From CAISCU01 sp051861545 (GTDB lineage: Bacteria; Bacteroidota; Bacteroidia; UKL13-3): a stretch of DNA of 64,000 bases. Below are positions 33,938 to 42,786 of the stretch, one piece after another. A program made the position numbers and the translations under genes. Positions within the stretch are counted from its first letter, which is position 1. Each line of letters starts with the position of its first letter. The stretch is taken from NCBI GenBank assembly GCA_051861545.1, contig JBIMKP010000001.1, forward strand, positions 1 to 64,000, read 5' to 3'. The notes beneath the pieces are model-generated. The model did no database searches, was not told where the DNA came from, and saw only the letters and a list, made by a program, of their open reading frames with translations.

Positions 33938-34152
33938 AAGCTCTTAATTTCGGGTAAATTAGGCTTAAGCGGGAGCTCTACAGTCCTTCACCCCAATTTG
34001 TTATGACTTCCATTAAAAGGAGACTCACAACAATTAATAAAAATGATATCAGGGCTATCTTTTTGGCTTTCATAATCAATATCCAAAGATGCCCCTAATA
34101 CTTTAACTAATTTCTCAAACCCTTCAAATGGTTTATATAGACTATTAATTGG
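33907..34152 (-). pseudogene. Remnant of an unidentified gene with an internal stop
   Basis: On the minus strand, codons from 34152 read 54 protein-like residues (including LYKPFEGFEKLVKVLG and DIDYESQKDSPDIIFIN), then TGA at 33988-33990, then 26 more codons in the same frame (RTVELPLKPNLPEIKSLPLK) to a second TGA at 33907-33909. There is no start codon, and the frame is blocked by TAA just upstream, next to the LytTR stop. The continued frame and balanced composition suggest the 3' end of a decayed gene. I do not recognise the family. Chance reading cannot be excluded. Confidence 0.3.
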
Positions 34153-34159
34153 TTAATAA

Positions 34160-34939
34160 TTATATAATAGTGGAAAGATTTTCAAGACTTTTCAGAAACG
34201 CCTCTTTCTTTCTTCTAGAAACTTCAACTTCTGCACCATCCAACATCACAGCAATGCCACCTTCACCCTTCACATACTTCTTTATAAAACGCAAATTAAT
34301 TAAATTTGAGTGATGTACCCTACAAAAATTATAATTTTGTAATAATTCTTCGTATTCCTTTAAGGTTCTGCTTACTAAAATTGGTTTTTCATTCACCAAA
34401 AAGAAGCGAGTATAATTTGCATCCGACTCACAACGAATGATTTGGTCGAGTGAAATAAACAAAATCCCTTCTGAGGTTGGTAAACTTAATTTATAATTCT
34501 GATTATTAATTGCCTTTAAATTATTAAGTAAATTCTCAATTTGAATTTGCCCTTCTTGTTTGTCTTTATTCTGACGTTTTAGAACTGCTTTGTGTAAAGA
34601 AGCCGACAATTCTTCCATATCAATTGGTTTCAACAGATAATCTAGAGCGCTAAACTTAATGGCTTGAATTGCGTAATTATTATAGGCAGTTGTGAAAATT
34701 ACATCAAAATTCCTTTTAGGAACTTCATTTAGCAAATCAAAACCATTTTTATATGGCATTTCAATATCTAATAAAACTAAATCTGGGTCGGTTTTAGCAA
34801 TAACTTCAATTGCTTCATCAACATTTCCAGCTTCCCCAACAAGATTTACCAAATCAGGAAAATGCGTTAATAAAGACTTTAAAGCATTTCTGCCTCTAAT
34901 TTCGTCTTCTACAATAATTGTTTTAAGTGGCTCAGCCAT
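34160..34939 (-). CDS. LytTR family response regulator
   Basis: 259 residues. Receiver domain at about 1-125 with the acidic pair in IIVEDE, phospho-acceptor aspartate in PDLVLLDIEMPYKNG (about 58) and lysine in LLKPIDMEEL; then a linker and a LytTR DNA-binding domain (about 150-255, with IRCESDANYTRFFL and FCRVHHSNLINLRFIKKY). It binds direct-repeat-type promoter sites as a dimer. Its first 8 bp overlap the end of the sensor kinase gene, so the two are one two-component pair. Targets cannot be told from the sequence. Confidence 0.95.
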   Translation of the reverse strand: MAEPLKTIIVEDEIRGRNALKSLLTHFPDLVNLVGEAGNVDEAIEVIAKTDPDLVLLDIEMPYKNGFDLLNEVPKRNFDVIFTTAYNNYAIQAIKFSALDYLLKPIDMEELSASLHKAVLKRQNKDKQEGQIQIENLLNNLKAINNQNYKLSLPTSEGILFISLDQIIRCESDANYTRFFLVNEKPILVSRTLKEYEELLQNYNFCRVHHSNLINLRFIKKYVKGEGGIAVMLDGAEVEVSRRKKEAFLKSLENLSTII

Positions 34940-37919
34940 GATGTATCGGTAATTTTAATATGACTTTTGTTCCTTTTGCAATCCCATCATCAACTAAGTC
35001 GATAATTTCTACACTCGGTCCAAAACCATATAGTTTTTTTAATATTTGAATTCTTTCATCAGTAATTTTCATGGCCTTTGAGTCATGCGTTTTACCCTTT
35101 TGCTTTTTAATTTGCATGGCAGCTTCCCTACCAATTCCATTGTCTTCAATTTCACATCTTACAAAATCTTCATCTTCCATTGTAAGATGAAGTTTTAGTA
35201 CTCTATGAGATTTTTTATATTGTAAACCATGCCAAATAGCATTTTCTACATAGGGTTGAATAACCATGGTAGGAATTTGATCTTCGATATTAATTGATTT
35301 ATCAAGTGATAAATGAAATTCAAAACCATTATCCATCCTAAGCGACTCCAACTCAATATATAAACGAAGAAACTCAATTTTTTGTGAAATACTAATAAAA
35401 GTATATTCAGAATTATCAAGTATCATTCTAACTAAGCGTGCAAACTTGCTTAAATACTTTGCAGCTTCCATTCCCTGATGGCTTAAAACGAAATCTTGTA
35501 TAGAATTTAAGGAGTTAAAAATAAAATGAGGATTCATTTGTGCTCTTAAAGCTTTTAGCTCTAATTCGCCTACCATTCCACTAATTTTTAACTTTTCCTG
35601 TTCTTCATTAATTACGTTTCTAACTCTCCAATAAATTACTGCAGATATTATTCCTGCAAAAAATAATATCATCGCAATTCTAAACCACCACCTTGTCCAA
35701 AATGGTTTAGCAATGTAAAAAGTAAGATTGGCTACATTACTACTAAAAACTCCATCAGAATTACTTGCTTTCACTCTAAATTTATAAGAACCTGGAGCCA
35801 ACTGGGCAAAACTTGCAAATCTTCTATTTCCTGCATCGGTCCATTCTTCATTTAAACCTTCTACCTGATACATAAATCTATTGTTGCCAGATAGATTAAA
35901 ATCAAGAGCCACATACTCTATATTTATATAATTCTGATCGTAACTTAAGTAAATATCTTGCCTAGTATCGTAAAGTTTATTGAATGATGAAAACGATTTA
36001 ATTGCAAGCTGACAATTAGTTGTATCATCATTAATATCAGAAGGATAGAAATAACTAAATCCATTAACACCACCAAATAAAATTCTTCCATCAGAAAGAT
36101 TAGCTGAGGTTTTTTCATTAAATTCATTTCCTTGAAGTCCATCATTTAAATCATAACTTTTAAATGTAAAGTCTTTTAAACTCATTTTAGAAACACCACT
36201 ATTTGTACTTAGCCAAATTTCATCATTCAAATTTCCTTTTTGAACAGAATAAACATTATTATTGGCTAATCCATTATCTGTGGTGAAATTTTGAACCGTT
36301 CCATTCGATTTTTTTAGATACAAACCTTGGTTAATAGTACCAATAAATAAATCACCATTTTTATTTTTAAGTGCAGAAGTAACATGTAGTTTTCTGCCAT
36401 TCCTAGCAACTAAAACAGAGCTAATCTCTGAATTTTCTTTGTTATAAAAATAAAGACCTTTGGAAGTAGCAATATAGAAATTACCATTTTCAGCTGGAAT
36501 TAGATTTCTTACATTATTTCCACCTAAACCCGAATTACTTATATCGTAATTCATAATAATTGATTTTTGTGAAATATCAACTAAAAACATACCTTCCTTT
36601 CCAGCCAACCAAAATCTATTCTCAGCTTCCTTTAAACATGAAACTACCTCTTGGTTTACATATTTTTCCATTCCTTTAATAGGAATAAAAATATATTTAC
36701 CAGAACCATGCCAATACCTAAAAACACCTTTACTAGTACCCAACAAATATTCCGAACTATCTGTATTGATAGGAGTAATGCAATAAATAGGATATTGTTG
36801 TATAAAAGCTTTTTGTACTAATTCATTTGATTCTGGTGAGAAATTAAATATTCTACCTTCATCAGTTGAAAGAATAAAAGAATTATTGGGTGCTGCAGAA
36901 ACAGCATAGATATTCAAAGAAGAACCCTCTTCTGAACCTTGACTGCCGCTAATAGAATTAAACTTAAACCTATAAGGATGGTATCTATTTAATCCACCAG
37001 ATGAAGTACCAATCCAAAGGTTTAAGTTTCTATCTTGAAATATGGATAAAACCTTATTATGTGATAATGAAAATTTATTTTCTTTTTGGTGAAAATAATG
37101 CTTCATTTTAAACATTGAATCAACCATAATTAAACCATTATCAAAACCAAGAAAAAACCTATGTCTACCTCCAAAAATAGTTCTAAAAACACCGCCTTCA
37201 GGTATGTTGATACTTCTTTCTATATTAAAATTATTTTTGAGTATTGAACCCGCAATAAATCCGTGGTTATCTGTAATCAAACAAACTTTTCCTTTTGCAT
37301 TTACAGAAGAGCCTAAAATCAAATCTTGTGATTTAAAATTAACCCTACGTATTACATTATTAAATAAATAAACCAAATACATTTCATCTGGCGTTGTTAC
37401 CATCAAAACGCCCTTTTTTAATAATGAAATTCCAGTTATTGGCGCATATGGCAAAATCGATTTAAAAGAACCTGTCACTTTATCTAATAAATAAAGTCCA
37501 TTGTCGGCACCCATCCATATTTTATCTTTTGTTAAAAATAAAAACCGAGGTTCATTTATCGTAAGTGGTAATACATAGTTTTTAGATTTTTTTGTATGTG
37601 TATCTACTATACTGATACCAGATTCTGTAAGCACACCAAGGCTACCAGAATTATAAGATAATTGTTTTATTCTGCCTGGATAGATAGAATTAGGGTCATT
37701 TTCATGAAATCTTAAGACATCAAAACTATAACCATCAAAACGATTAAGCCCATCCTCTGTTCCTATCCACAAAAATCCCTCATCATCCTGAGCCATTGAA
37801 TGAACGGTATTTTGAGACAATCCTAATTTGTCATCAATTTGTTCAAATCGCAGTAACTGTCCAAAACTTATTTGAACAAGACATACAAAACAAACAATAA
37901 AAAGGTATTTAATTCGCAA
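34932..37919 (-). CDS. Two-component-regulator-propeller sensor kinase with LytS-type kinase domain
   Basis: 995 residues. Start is TTG at 37919; it gives a signal peptide (MRIKYLFIVCFVCLVQISFG) and no ATG is available upstream. Residues about 25-650 carry propeller blades (DEGFLWIGTEDGLNRFDGY, NLNLWIGTSSGGLNRY, IATSKGLYFYN, EIWLSTNSGVSKM), then a Y_Y_Y domain (about 670-740), one membrane segment (about 757-780), and a His_kinase domain with the phospho-acceptor in RAQMNPHFIFNSLNSIQ (about 797) and an HATPase end (ENAIWHGLQYKK, DNGIGREAA). It senses a periplasmic signal, unknown here, and pairs with the overlapping LytTR regulator. Confidence 0.95.
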   Translation of the reverse strand: MRIKYLFIVCFVCLVQISFGQLLRFEQIDDKLGLSQNTVHSMAQDDEGFLWIGTEDGLNRFDGYSFDVLRFHENDPNSIYPGRIKQLSYNSGSLGVLTESGISIVDTHTKKSKNYVLPLTINEPRFLFLTKDKIWMGADNGLYLLDKVTGSFKSILPYAPITGISLLKKGVLMVTTPDEMYLVYLFNNVIRRVNFKSQDLILGSSVNAKGKVCLITDNHGFIAGSILKNNFNIERSINIPEGGVFRTIFGGRHRFFLGFDNGLIMVDSMFKMKHYFHQKENKFSLSHNKVLSIFQDRNLNLWIGTSSGGLNRYHPYRFKFNSISGSQGSEEGSSLNIYAVSAAPNNSFILSTDEGRIFNFSPESNELVQKAFIQQYPIYCITPINTDSSEYLLGTSKGVFRYWHGSGKYIFIPIKGMEKYVNQEVVSCLKEAENRFWLAGKEGMFLVDISQKSIIMNYDISNSGLGGNNVRNLIPAENGNFYIATSKGLYFYNKENSEISSVLVARNGRKLHVTSALKNKNGDLFIGTINQGLYLKKSNGTVQNFTTDNGLANNNVYSVQKGNLNDEIWLSTNSGVSKMSLKDFTFKSYDLNDGLQGNEFNEKTSANLSDGRILFGGVNGFSYFYPSDINDDTTNCQLAIKSFSSFNKLYDTRQDIYLSYDQNYINIEYVALDFNLSGNNRFMYQVEGLNEEWTDAGNRRFASFAQLAPGSYKFRVKASNSDGVFSSNVANLTFYIAKPFWTRWWFRIAMILFFAGIISAVIYWRVRNVINEEQEKLKISGMVGELELKALRAQMNPHFIFNSLNSIQDFVLSHQGMEAAKYLSKFARLVRMILDNSEYTFISISQKIEFLRLYIELESLRMDNGFEFHLSLDKSINIEDQIPTMVIQPYVENAIWHGLQYKKSHRVLKLHLTMEDEDFVRCEIEDNGIGREAAMQIKKQKGKTHDSKAMKITDERIQILKKLYGFGPSVEIIDLVDDGIAKGTKVILKLPIHHG

Positions 37920-37961
37920 GGGGATTTCTAGAATTTCTCACTAAAATACAATTTTACTTAT

Positions 37962-38786
37962 ATGAATAGCTATTTGTTGTTTGAAATAATTTGCGAAGAA
38001 GAAACAAAAGACATGTTAATTGCTGAATTAGCTGAAATTGGCTTCGAAGGATTTCTTGAGGGAGATGAAGGTTTTGAAGCTTATTTACCTAAAGAAGAAT
38101 GGAATGAGAAAGAATTTTTAGAGGTATTAGAAAAATATTCTATCCCTAAAGATTCAGTTAAAGCCAATGAAATTGAGCAACAAAATTGGAATGAACAATG
38201 GGAAAGCGAATTTCAACCTGTAACAATAGAAAATGAAATCAGGATTTCTGCACCCTTTCATAAGCTTGAAAAGGAATTTCCATATGAAATTATAATTCAA
38301 CCAAAAACTTCATTTGGCACCGGCCATCATGAAACTACTTTTTTAATTATGAAGTTGATGTTAAAGGAAAACTGGCAGCTTAAATCGGTTTTTGATTTTG
38401 GTGCAGGAACAGGAATTCTTTCAATACTAGCATCTCAATTGGGCTGTAAATCGGTTTTTGCAAACGATATTGATGATTGGGCTGCTGAAAATATTAGCGA
38501 AAATGCTTCCTTTAATAATATCACCAATATCAATTTTGAAAAAGGTGGATTAGAAATTTTAAATGATGAAAAATTTGAAATTATTCTAGCTAATATTAAT
38601 AAAAATGTTTTGATGTCGAGTTTTGAAAAACTTGCTAAACATGCAAATATTGGAACCAAATTATTCATTAGTGGTTTTTATGAAAGTGATTTAAAAGACC
38701 TCCTAATTGAAACCGAAAAGGCTGGATGGAAATTCCTCCAATCTTTTGAACTAAACGAATGGTGTGCAGCTCAGTTTGAACTATAA
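37962..38786 (+). CDS. prmA: Ribosomal protein L11 methyltransferase
   Basis: 274 residues. It trimethylates ribosomal protein L11 with S-adenosylmethionine. The N-terminal substrate-binding domain (about 1-90) is followed by TSFGTGHHETT (about 118) and the SAM-binding VFDFGAGTGILSILASQLG (about 143), then the IILANINKNVL motif near 206. Divergent from the sensor kinase gene with 42 bp between. Bacteroidota PrmA proteins are often slightly shorter than the E. coli enzyme, as here. Confidence 0.94.
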   Translation: MNSYLLFEIICEEETKDMLIAELAEIGFEGFLEGDEGFEAYLPKEEWNEKEFLEVLEKYSIPKDSVKANEIEQQNWNEQWESEFQPVTIENEIRISAPFHKLEKEFPYEIIIQPKTSFGTGHHETTFLIMKLMLKENWQLKSVFDFGAGTGILSILASQLGCKSVFANDIDDWAAENISENASFNNITNINFEKGGLEILNDEKFEIILANINKNVLMSSFEKLAKHANIGTKLFISGFYESDLKDLLIETEKAGWKFLQSFELNEWCAAQFEL

Positions 38787-38830
38787 ATCAGCCGTTTATC
38801 ATAAATAAAGTTTACAAATTTTTTTGTTTA

Positions 38831-38838
38831 TAATTTTG
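38831..38838 (+). promoter_or_regulatory. -7 element (TAATTTTG) before the SRPBCC gene
   Basis: TAATTTTG fits TAnnTTTG, 18 nt before the ATG at 38857; the -33 region is only a partial match (GTTTAC near 38810). Confidence 0.4.
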
Positions 38839-38856
38839 CCACATTAACAACCAAAT

Positions 38857-39867
38857 ATGAAAATACTAAAACGCATATTATTTATTGTAATTGGACTAAT
38901 CCTTTTACTTGCTATTATCGGATTATTCCTCCCTAAAACTTCACATTTAGAAAGAAGTATTACTATTAAATCAAAAGCTGAAGTACCGTTTGAATTAATT
39001 AACAACCTAAAAGAATGGGAAAAATGGAGTCCTTGGCATGGAATGGATTCTGCTACTGTTTGGACATTCAGCGAAAATTATATTGGAAAAGATGCTTATT
39101 ACTCGTGGAGTAGTGAAAACAAAAATGTTGGAAAAGGAAAATTAACTATTACCGAAAGTAAACCTAATGAATTAATAGCAACAACTATGTTATTCGAAGG
39201 AATGGATGAAGCAAAAGCAGATTTTGTTTTTGAAACTATTGGTGATGAAGTTAAAGTAAAATGGACTTTAGATAGTGAATTAGGATTCAATCCATTTTTC
39301 AGGTATTTTGGATTAGTAATGGATAATATGGTAGGTCCTGATTATGAAAAAGGATTAGCTAAATTAAAAGAAGTATCTGAATTAAAAGCTAAAGGACCAA
39401 AAATTGCAGGCTTTGAAGCGGAGATTAAAGAATTTCCAGGAATGGATTATTTTGGAATCAGAGAAAAATTAAACGGTGAAGAAATTGGAGCTAAACTTGG
39501 AGAATATTATGGATTAATTATGGCTGAAATAAAGGCTCAAGGATTACAACTAAATGGAGCTCCATTTACCATAAACTATTCTGCAAGCGGAAATACTTTT
39601 GATATTGAAGCTGCAATAGGTTTTATTGGTAAAGGAAAAGATAATGGCAAGATTAAAACAGGCAAATTAGATGCAGGAAAAGCCCTAACTATTAAGTATT
39701 ATGGTGATTATATGAATACAGGTAAAGTTTATTTACCAGCTTTTGAATACTTAAGTTCACAAGGAATGAAAGCTACAGGAGCGCCATTAGAATACTATAT
39801 TACCGACCCAATGACAGAAAAAGATACCACAAAGTGGTTAACAGAAATTGTTTTCAGAGCCCAATAA
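38857..39867 (+). CDS. Membrane-anchored SRPBCC domain plus GyrI-like domain protein
   Basis: 336 residues. One N-terminal membrane segment (ILFIVIGLILLLAIIGLFLP), an SRPBCC/polyketide-cyclase-like domain (about 25-170, with ERSITIKSKAEVPFELINN and WEKWSPWHGMD at its start) and a GyrI-like effector-binding domain (about 185-336, with KEFPGMDYFGIREK and GAPLEYYITDPMTEKD). The two ligand-binding folds in one protein suggest recognition of small hydrophobic molecules, but no ligand is known. It is followed by a perfect palindromic terminator and then pepP. Confidence 0.85.
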   Translation: MKILKRILFIVIGLILLLAIIGLFLPKTSHLERSITIKSKAEVPFELINNLKEWEKWSPWHGMDSATVWTFSENYIGKDAYYSWSSENKNVGKGKLTITESKPNELIATTMLFEGMDEAKADFVFETIGDEVKVKWTLDSELGFNPFFRYFGLVMDNMVGPDYEKGLAKLKEVSELKAKGPKIAGFEAEIKEFPGMDYFGIREKLNGEEIGAKLGEYYGLIMAEIKAQGLQLNGAPFTINYSASGNTFDIEAAIGFIGKGKDNGKIKTGKLDAGKALTIKYYGDYMNTGKVYLPAFEYLSSQGMKATGAPLEYYITDPMTEKDTTKWLTEIVFRAQ

Positions 39868-39881
39868 AAACACCAAATTTG

Positions 39882-39914
39882 AAAAGGCCAACTGAATTCA
39901 GTTGGCCTTTTTTA
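39882..39914 (+). terminator. Palindromic terminator between the SRPBCC gene and pepP
   Basis: AAAAGGCCAACTGAA (39882-39896) pairs perfectly with TTCAGTTGGCCTTTT (39897-39911) and runs on into T. It lies 22 nt before the pepP ATG with no promoter visible between them, so it may be an attenuator for pepP. Confidence 0.85.
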
Positions 39915-39935
39915 TTAAAAATCTTAATATCGAAC

Positions 39936-41225
39936 ATGAAATACGACAGAATTAACTCAGAACTGTTTAAACTAAATAGAAGTTTATTCACGGCAAAATT
40001 GAAAAAAAACTCGGTTGCAATAATCTTATCAAACGACGAACATCCATGGAATGGAGATGCAACTCATAATTTCAAACAAAATTCAGATTTGTTTTGGTTA
40101 AGTGGAGTTGACCAAGAAGATTGTATTTTAGTGATATCACCAGATTGCCCTGTAATTGAAATGCGTGAAGCTCTTTTCATAAAGAGAACAGATGAAATGA
40201 TGGTGATTTGGAACGGACATAAACTAACTCAACAACAAGCAAGAGAAGTTAGTGGGGTTCAACATATTTATTGGATGGAAGATTATGAAACAAAAATTCA
40301 TTCTGTTATAAATTACGCTGAAAATATTTACCTGAATTTAAACGAGAATGACCGTGCAAGCATTAAAACTCCTTATAAAGATTTAAGGTTTGCTAGAGAA
40401 ATGAAGGATAAATATCCTCTTCATGAATTTGAAAGAGCAGCTCCAATTTTACAAAGATTAAGAAGCATTAAATCACCTATTGAACTAGATTTAATGAATG
40501 TATCAATTGGCATTAGTGAAAAAATGTTTGCTCGCTTATTGAAATTCGTAAAACCAGGTGTAAAAGAATATGAAGTTGAGGCTGAAATTATTCATGAATA
40601 CTTAAAAAATCGTGCAAATGGTCATTCCTTCCATCCTATTGTAGCTTCCGGCAAAAACGCATGTATCTTACATTATGTAGATAACAATGGAACATGTAAT
40701 GATGGTGAATTATTATTGGTTGACAGTGGCGTTGATTATGCAAACTATGCAAGTGATATGACAAGAGTAATTCCGGTAAATGGAAAATTTACAGCTCGTC
40801 AGAAGCAGGTTTATAATGCTGTTTTAAGCGTTATGAATGGTGCTAAATCCTTATTAAAACCAGGTGTTTTATTAATGGAATATCACAAACAGGTAGGAGA
40901 ATTAATGGAAAAAGAATTGGTTGATTTAGGATTAATCAGTTTAAATGATATTAAAAATCAGAATCCAGCTTGGCCTGCTTATAAAAAATATTTCATGCAT
41001 GGAACCAGTCACTTTTTAGGTATAGATGTACATGATGTTGGAATGAGGTATGAACCTATGCAAGCTGGAATGACATTTAGCTGTGAACCTGGAATTTATA
41101 TTCAAGAAGAGGGCATTGGAATTCGACTTGAAAATGAAGTATTAATTACTGAAAATGGATGTAAAGACTTAATGGCACACATTCCTGTTGAAGCAGACCA
41201 TATAGAAAGTCTGATGAATTCATAA
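39936..41225 (+). CDS. pepP: Xaa-Pro aminopeptidase (aminopeptidase P)
   Basis: 429 residues from the ATG at 39936 (MKYDRINSELFKLNRSLF). The frame is open back to 39834, but that extension would include the terminator and the end of the previous gene. It removes N-terminal residues preceding proline and needs two metal ions. The creatinase-like N-domain (about 1-170) is followed by the pita-bread domain with ligands in VDSGVDYANYASDMTR (two aspartates, about 267-278), HFLGIDVHDVG (about 356), FSCEPGIYI and IRLENEVLIT (two glutamates). It is followed 1 bp later by a HAD phosphatase gene. Confidence 0.94.
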   Translation: MKYDRINSELFKLNRSLFTAKLKKNSVAIILSNDEHPWNGDATHNFKQNSDLFWLSGVDQEDCILVISPDCPVIEMREALFIKRTDEMMVIWNGHKLTQQQAREVSGVQHIYWMEDYETKIHSVINYAENIYLNLNENDRASIKTPYKDLRFAREMKDKYPLHEFERAAPILQRLRSIKSPIELDLMNVSIGISEKMFARLLKFVKPGVKEYEVEAEIIHEYLKNRANGHSFHPIVASGKNACILHYVDNNGTCNDGELLLVDSGVDYANYASDMTRVIPVNGKFTARQKQVYNAVLSVMNGAKSLLKPGVLLMEYHKQVGELMEKELVDLGLISLNDIKNQNPAWPAYKKYFMHGTSHFLGIDVHDVGMRYEPMQAGMTFSCEPGIYIQEEGIGIRLENEVLITENGCKDLMAHIPVEADHIESLMNS

Positions 41226-41226
41226 C

Positions 41227-41892
41227 ATGAGAAAAGAAATAAATTGTTTTCTTTTTGATATGGATGGCTTATTGGTTGATTCAGAGCCATTATGGAAAAG
41301 AGCAGAAAAATTAGTTTTTGGAGAATTAGGACTAAATCTTGATGATGATTTATTACGTCAGGTAATGGGATTTAGATTACCAGAAGTTATCGAACATTGG
41401 TATCGATATCAAAACTGGCCAAATCCTGATTTTAAGAAAACTGAAAGAGAAATAATAAATACAATGAAACTGCTTATAGAAAATGAAGCAGTTGCTATGA
41501 AAGGTGTTTATGAAGTATTAGAATACTTAAAAAGCAAGGGTAATAAAATTGCCCTTGCTTCTTCATCTTCAATGGAATTGATTGAAACGGTTGTAAAAAA
41601 ACTAAATTTATCAATGTATTTTGATCAATTACATTCTGCCGAAAAGGAAACTTATGGCAAACCACATCCTGGGATATTCTTAACAGCAGCTTCATCTATG
41701 AATGCAAAACCACATGAATGTTTGGTTTTTGAAGATTCAAAAAATGGCGTAATAGCAGCTAAAGCAGCAAGAATGGCTTGCATAGCAGTTCCAGAATCCT
41801 TGCATTACAATGAACATTGGTGGAGTATTGCTGATGCTAAAATTTCGAGTTTAGATGAGTACCTTGCAATTGAAAACGACATCTTGAAATAA
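41227..41892 (+). CDS. HAD family sugar-phosphate phosphatase, HxpB-like
   Basis: 221 residues. Motif I FDMDGLLVDSEPLW (about 10), motif II SSSSMEL (about 115) and motif IV VFEDSKNGVIAAKAA (about 168) are intact; a helical cap lies between (HWYRYQNWP). Relatives such as HxpB act on hexitol- or 2-deoxyglucose-6-phosphate. The cytosolic enzyme follows pepP by one base and precedes the PAS protein by 3 bp, so the three are cotranscribed. Exact substrate not determinable. Confidence 0.9.
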   Translation: MRKEINCFLFDMDGLLVDSEPLWKRAEKLVFGELGLNLDDDLLRQVMGFRLPEVIEHWYRYQNWPNPDFKKTEREIINTMKLLIENEAVAMKGVYEVLEYLKSKGNKIALASSSSMELIETVVKKLNLSMYFDQLHSAEKETYGKPHPGIFLTAASSMNAKPHECLVFEDSKNGVIAAKAARMACIAVPESLHYNEHWWSIADAKISSLDEYLAIENDILK

Positions 41893-41895
41893 AAT

Positions 41896-42786
41896 ATGGA
41901 CAGTTATTTCCTTGAAGTTAATTACGATGGCATTGTAGAAAATGCATATTCCTCTTTCACTGAATTAGAGGATATTGAAATAATTGCAGGAAAACCAGTC
42001 GATGAACAACAAATTCCGTCCATAATTAAACAAGTAATCAACGAGTTTATTCACGGAAATCAAAAGTATAAAATTGTAAAAAACCTTCCTGTTTCTGGAA
42101 ACTACTTTGACTTAAAACTCATTGATAAAAATGAAAATTTTGTTTGCATCCTAAACCATGTTACTAGTGATGTAAACATAAAAACAGAACTTGAAACCAA
42201 TAAAAATGCTTTTAGAGTTTTGGTTGATAGTACCTTTGATATTATATGGTCATTTAATTTAGATTTTAAATTAACCGCTGGTAATAAAGCATTCTTCGAC
42301 CTTAGAAAAAGGGTTTATAATAGCAATATTGCTATTGGCGATAATATATTTAAAGATGTAAAGGAAGAGGCCAAATTAAAGTGGCTTCCCATATATCAAA
42401 AAGTATTAGATGAGGCGATGCCCTTTAAAATGGAAGAGAAAAGATGGGTTGGAGAAGAAGAAACTTTTGTTTTTATATCATTAAATCCGATTAGAGATGA
42501 AAAGGGCAAAGTAATTGGATGTATGGGTATTACACATGATATTACTCCGATAAAAAAACAAGAAGAATTTTTACGCGACCACAACAATACGCTTCAAAAA
42601 ATAGCTGAGAAATTAAGTCATGATTTTTCAGAGCCAATTTTTAAGATTAATTCCATGTTAAATGAAACTGATCTAAGTGGCTTAACTGAAGAACAAACTA
42701 CAGGTTTTTACGCACTCAAAGAGCTTACAAAACAGCTTGAAGTTAGATTAGACGAGTTAAAAAATGACTTAGTAAATCTAATCTAG
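41896..42786 (+). CDS. PAS protein with a histidine-kinase DHp helix but no ATPase domain
   Basis: 296 residues. Residues about 95-225 form a PAS domain with a PAC tail (VDSTFDIIWSFNLDFKLTAGN, VIGCMGITHDITPIKKQ). The last 60 residues (IAEKLSHDFSEPIFKINS, phospho-acceptor-like histidine near 239) match the dimerisation/histidine helix of Bacteroidota sensor kinases, but the protein stops after the second helix (LDELKNDLVNLI), before any HATPase domain. The N-terminal 90 residues are an unassigned alpha/beta region. No signal or membrane segment. Its stop overlaps the convergent OmpA gene by 4 bp. It may be phosphorylated by, or dimerise with, another kinase, or be a dead regulator. Confidence 0.8.
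   Translation: MDSYFLEVNYDGIVENAYSSFTELEDIEIIAGKPVDEQQIPSIIKQVINEFIHGNQKYKIVKNLPVSGNYFDLKLIDKNENFVCILNHVTSDVNIKTELETNKNAFRVLVDSTFDIIWSFNLDFKLTAGNKAFFDLRKRVYNSNIAIGDNIFKDVKEEAKLKWLPIYQKVLDEAMPFKMEEKRWVGEEETFVFISLNPIRDEKGKVIGCMGITHDITPIKKQEEFLRDHNNTLQKIAEKLSHDFSEPIFKINSMLNETDLSGLTEEQTTGFYALKELTKQLEVRLDELKNDLVNLI

Noticed and set aside
33907..33980. Possible integron attC-like site (GCTCAAC and GCTTAAG arms)
   Set aside because: One end fits RYYYAAC, but the other lacks the AAC/GTT core triplet needed for recombination, and no integrase or cassette array is present.
39834..39935. N-terminal extension of pepP by 34 codons
   Set aside because: It would run through a perfect terminator and the end of the previous gene; the ATG at 39936 gives a normal aminopeptidase P start.
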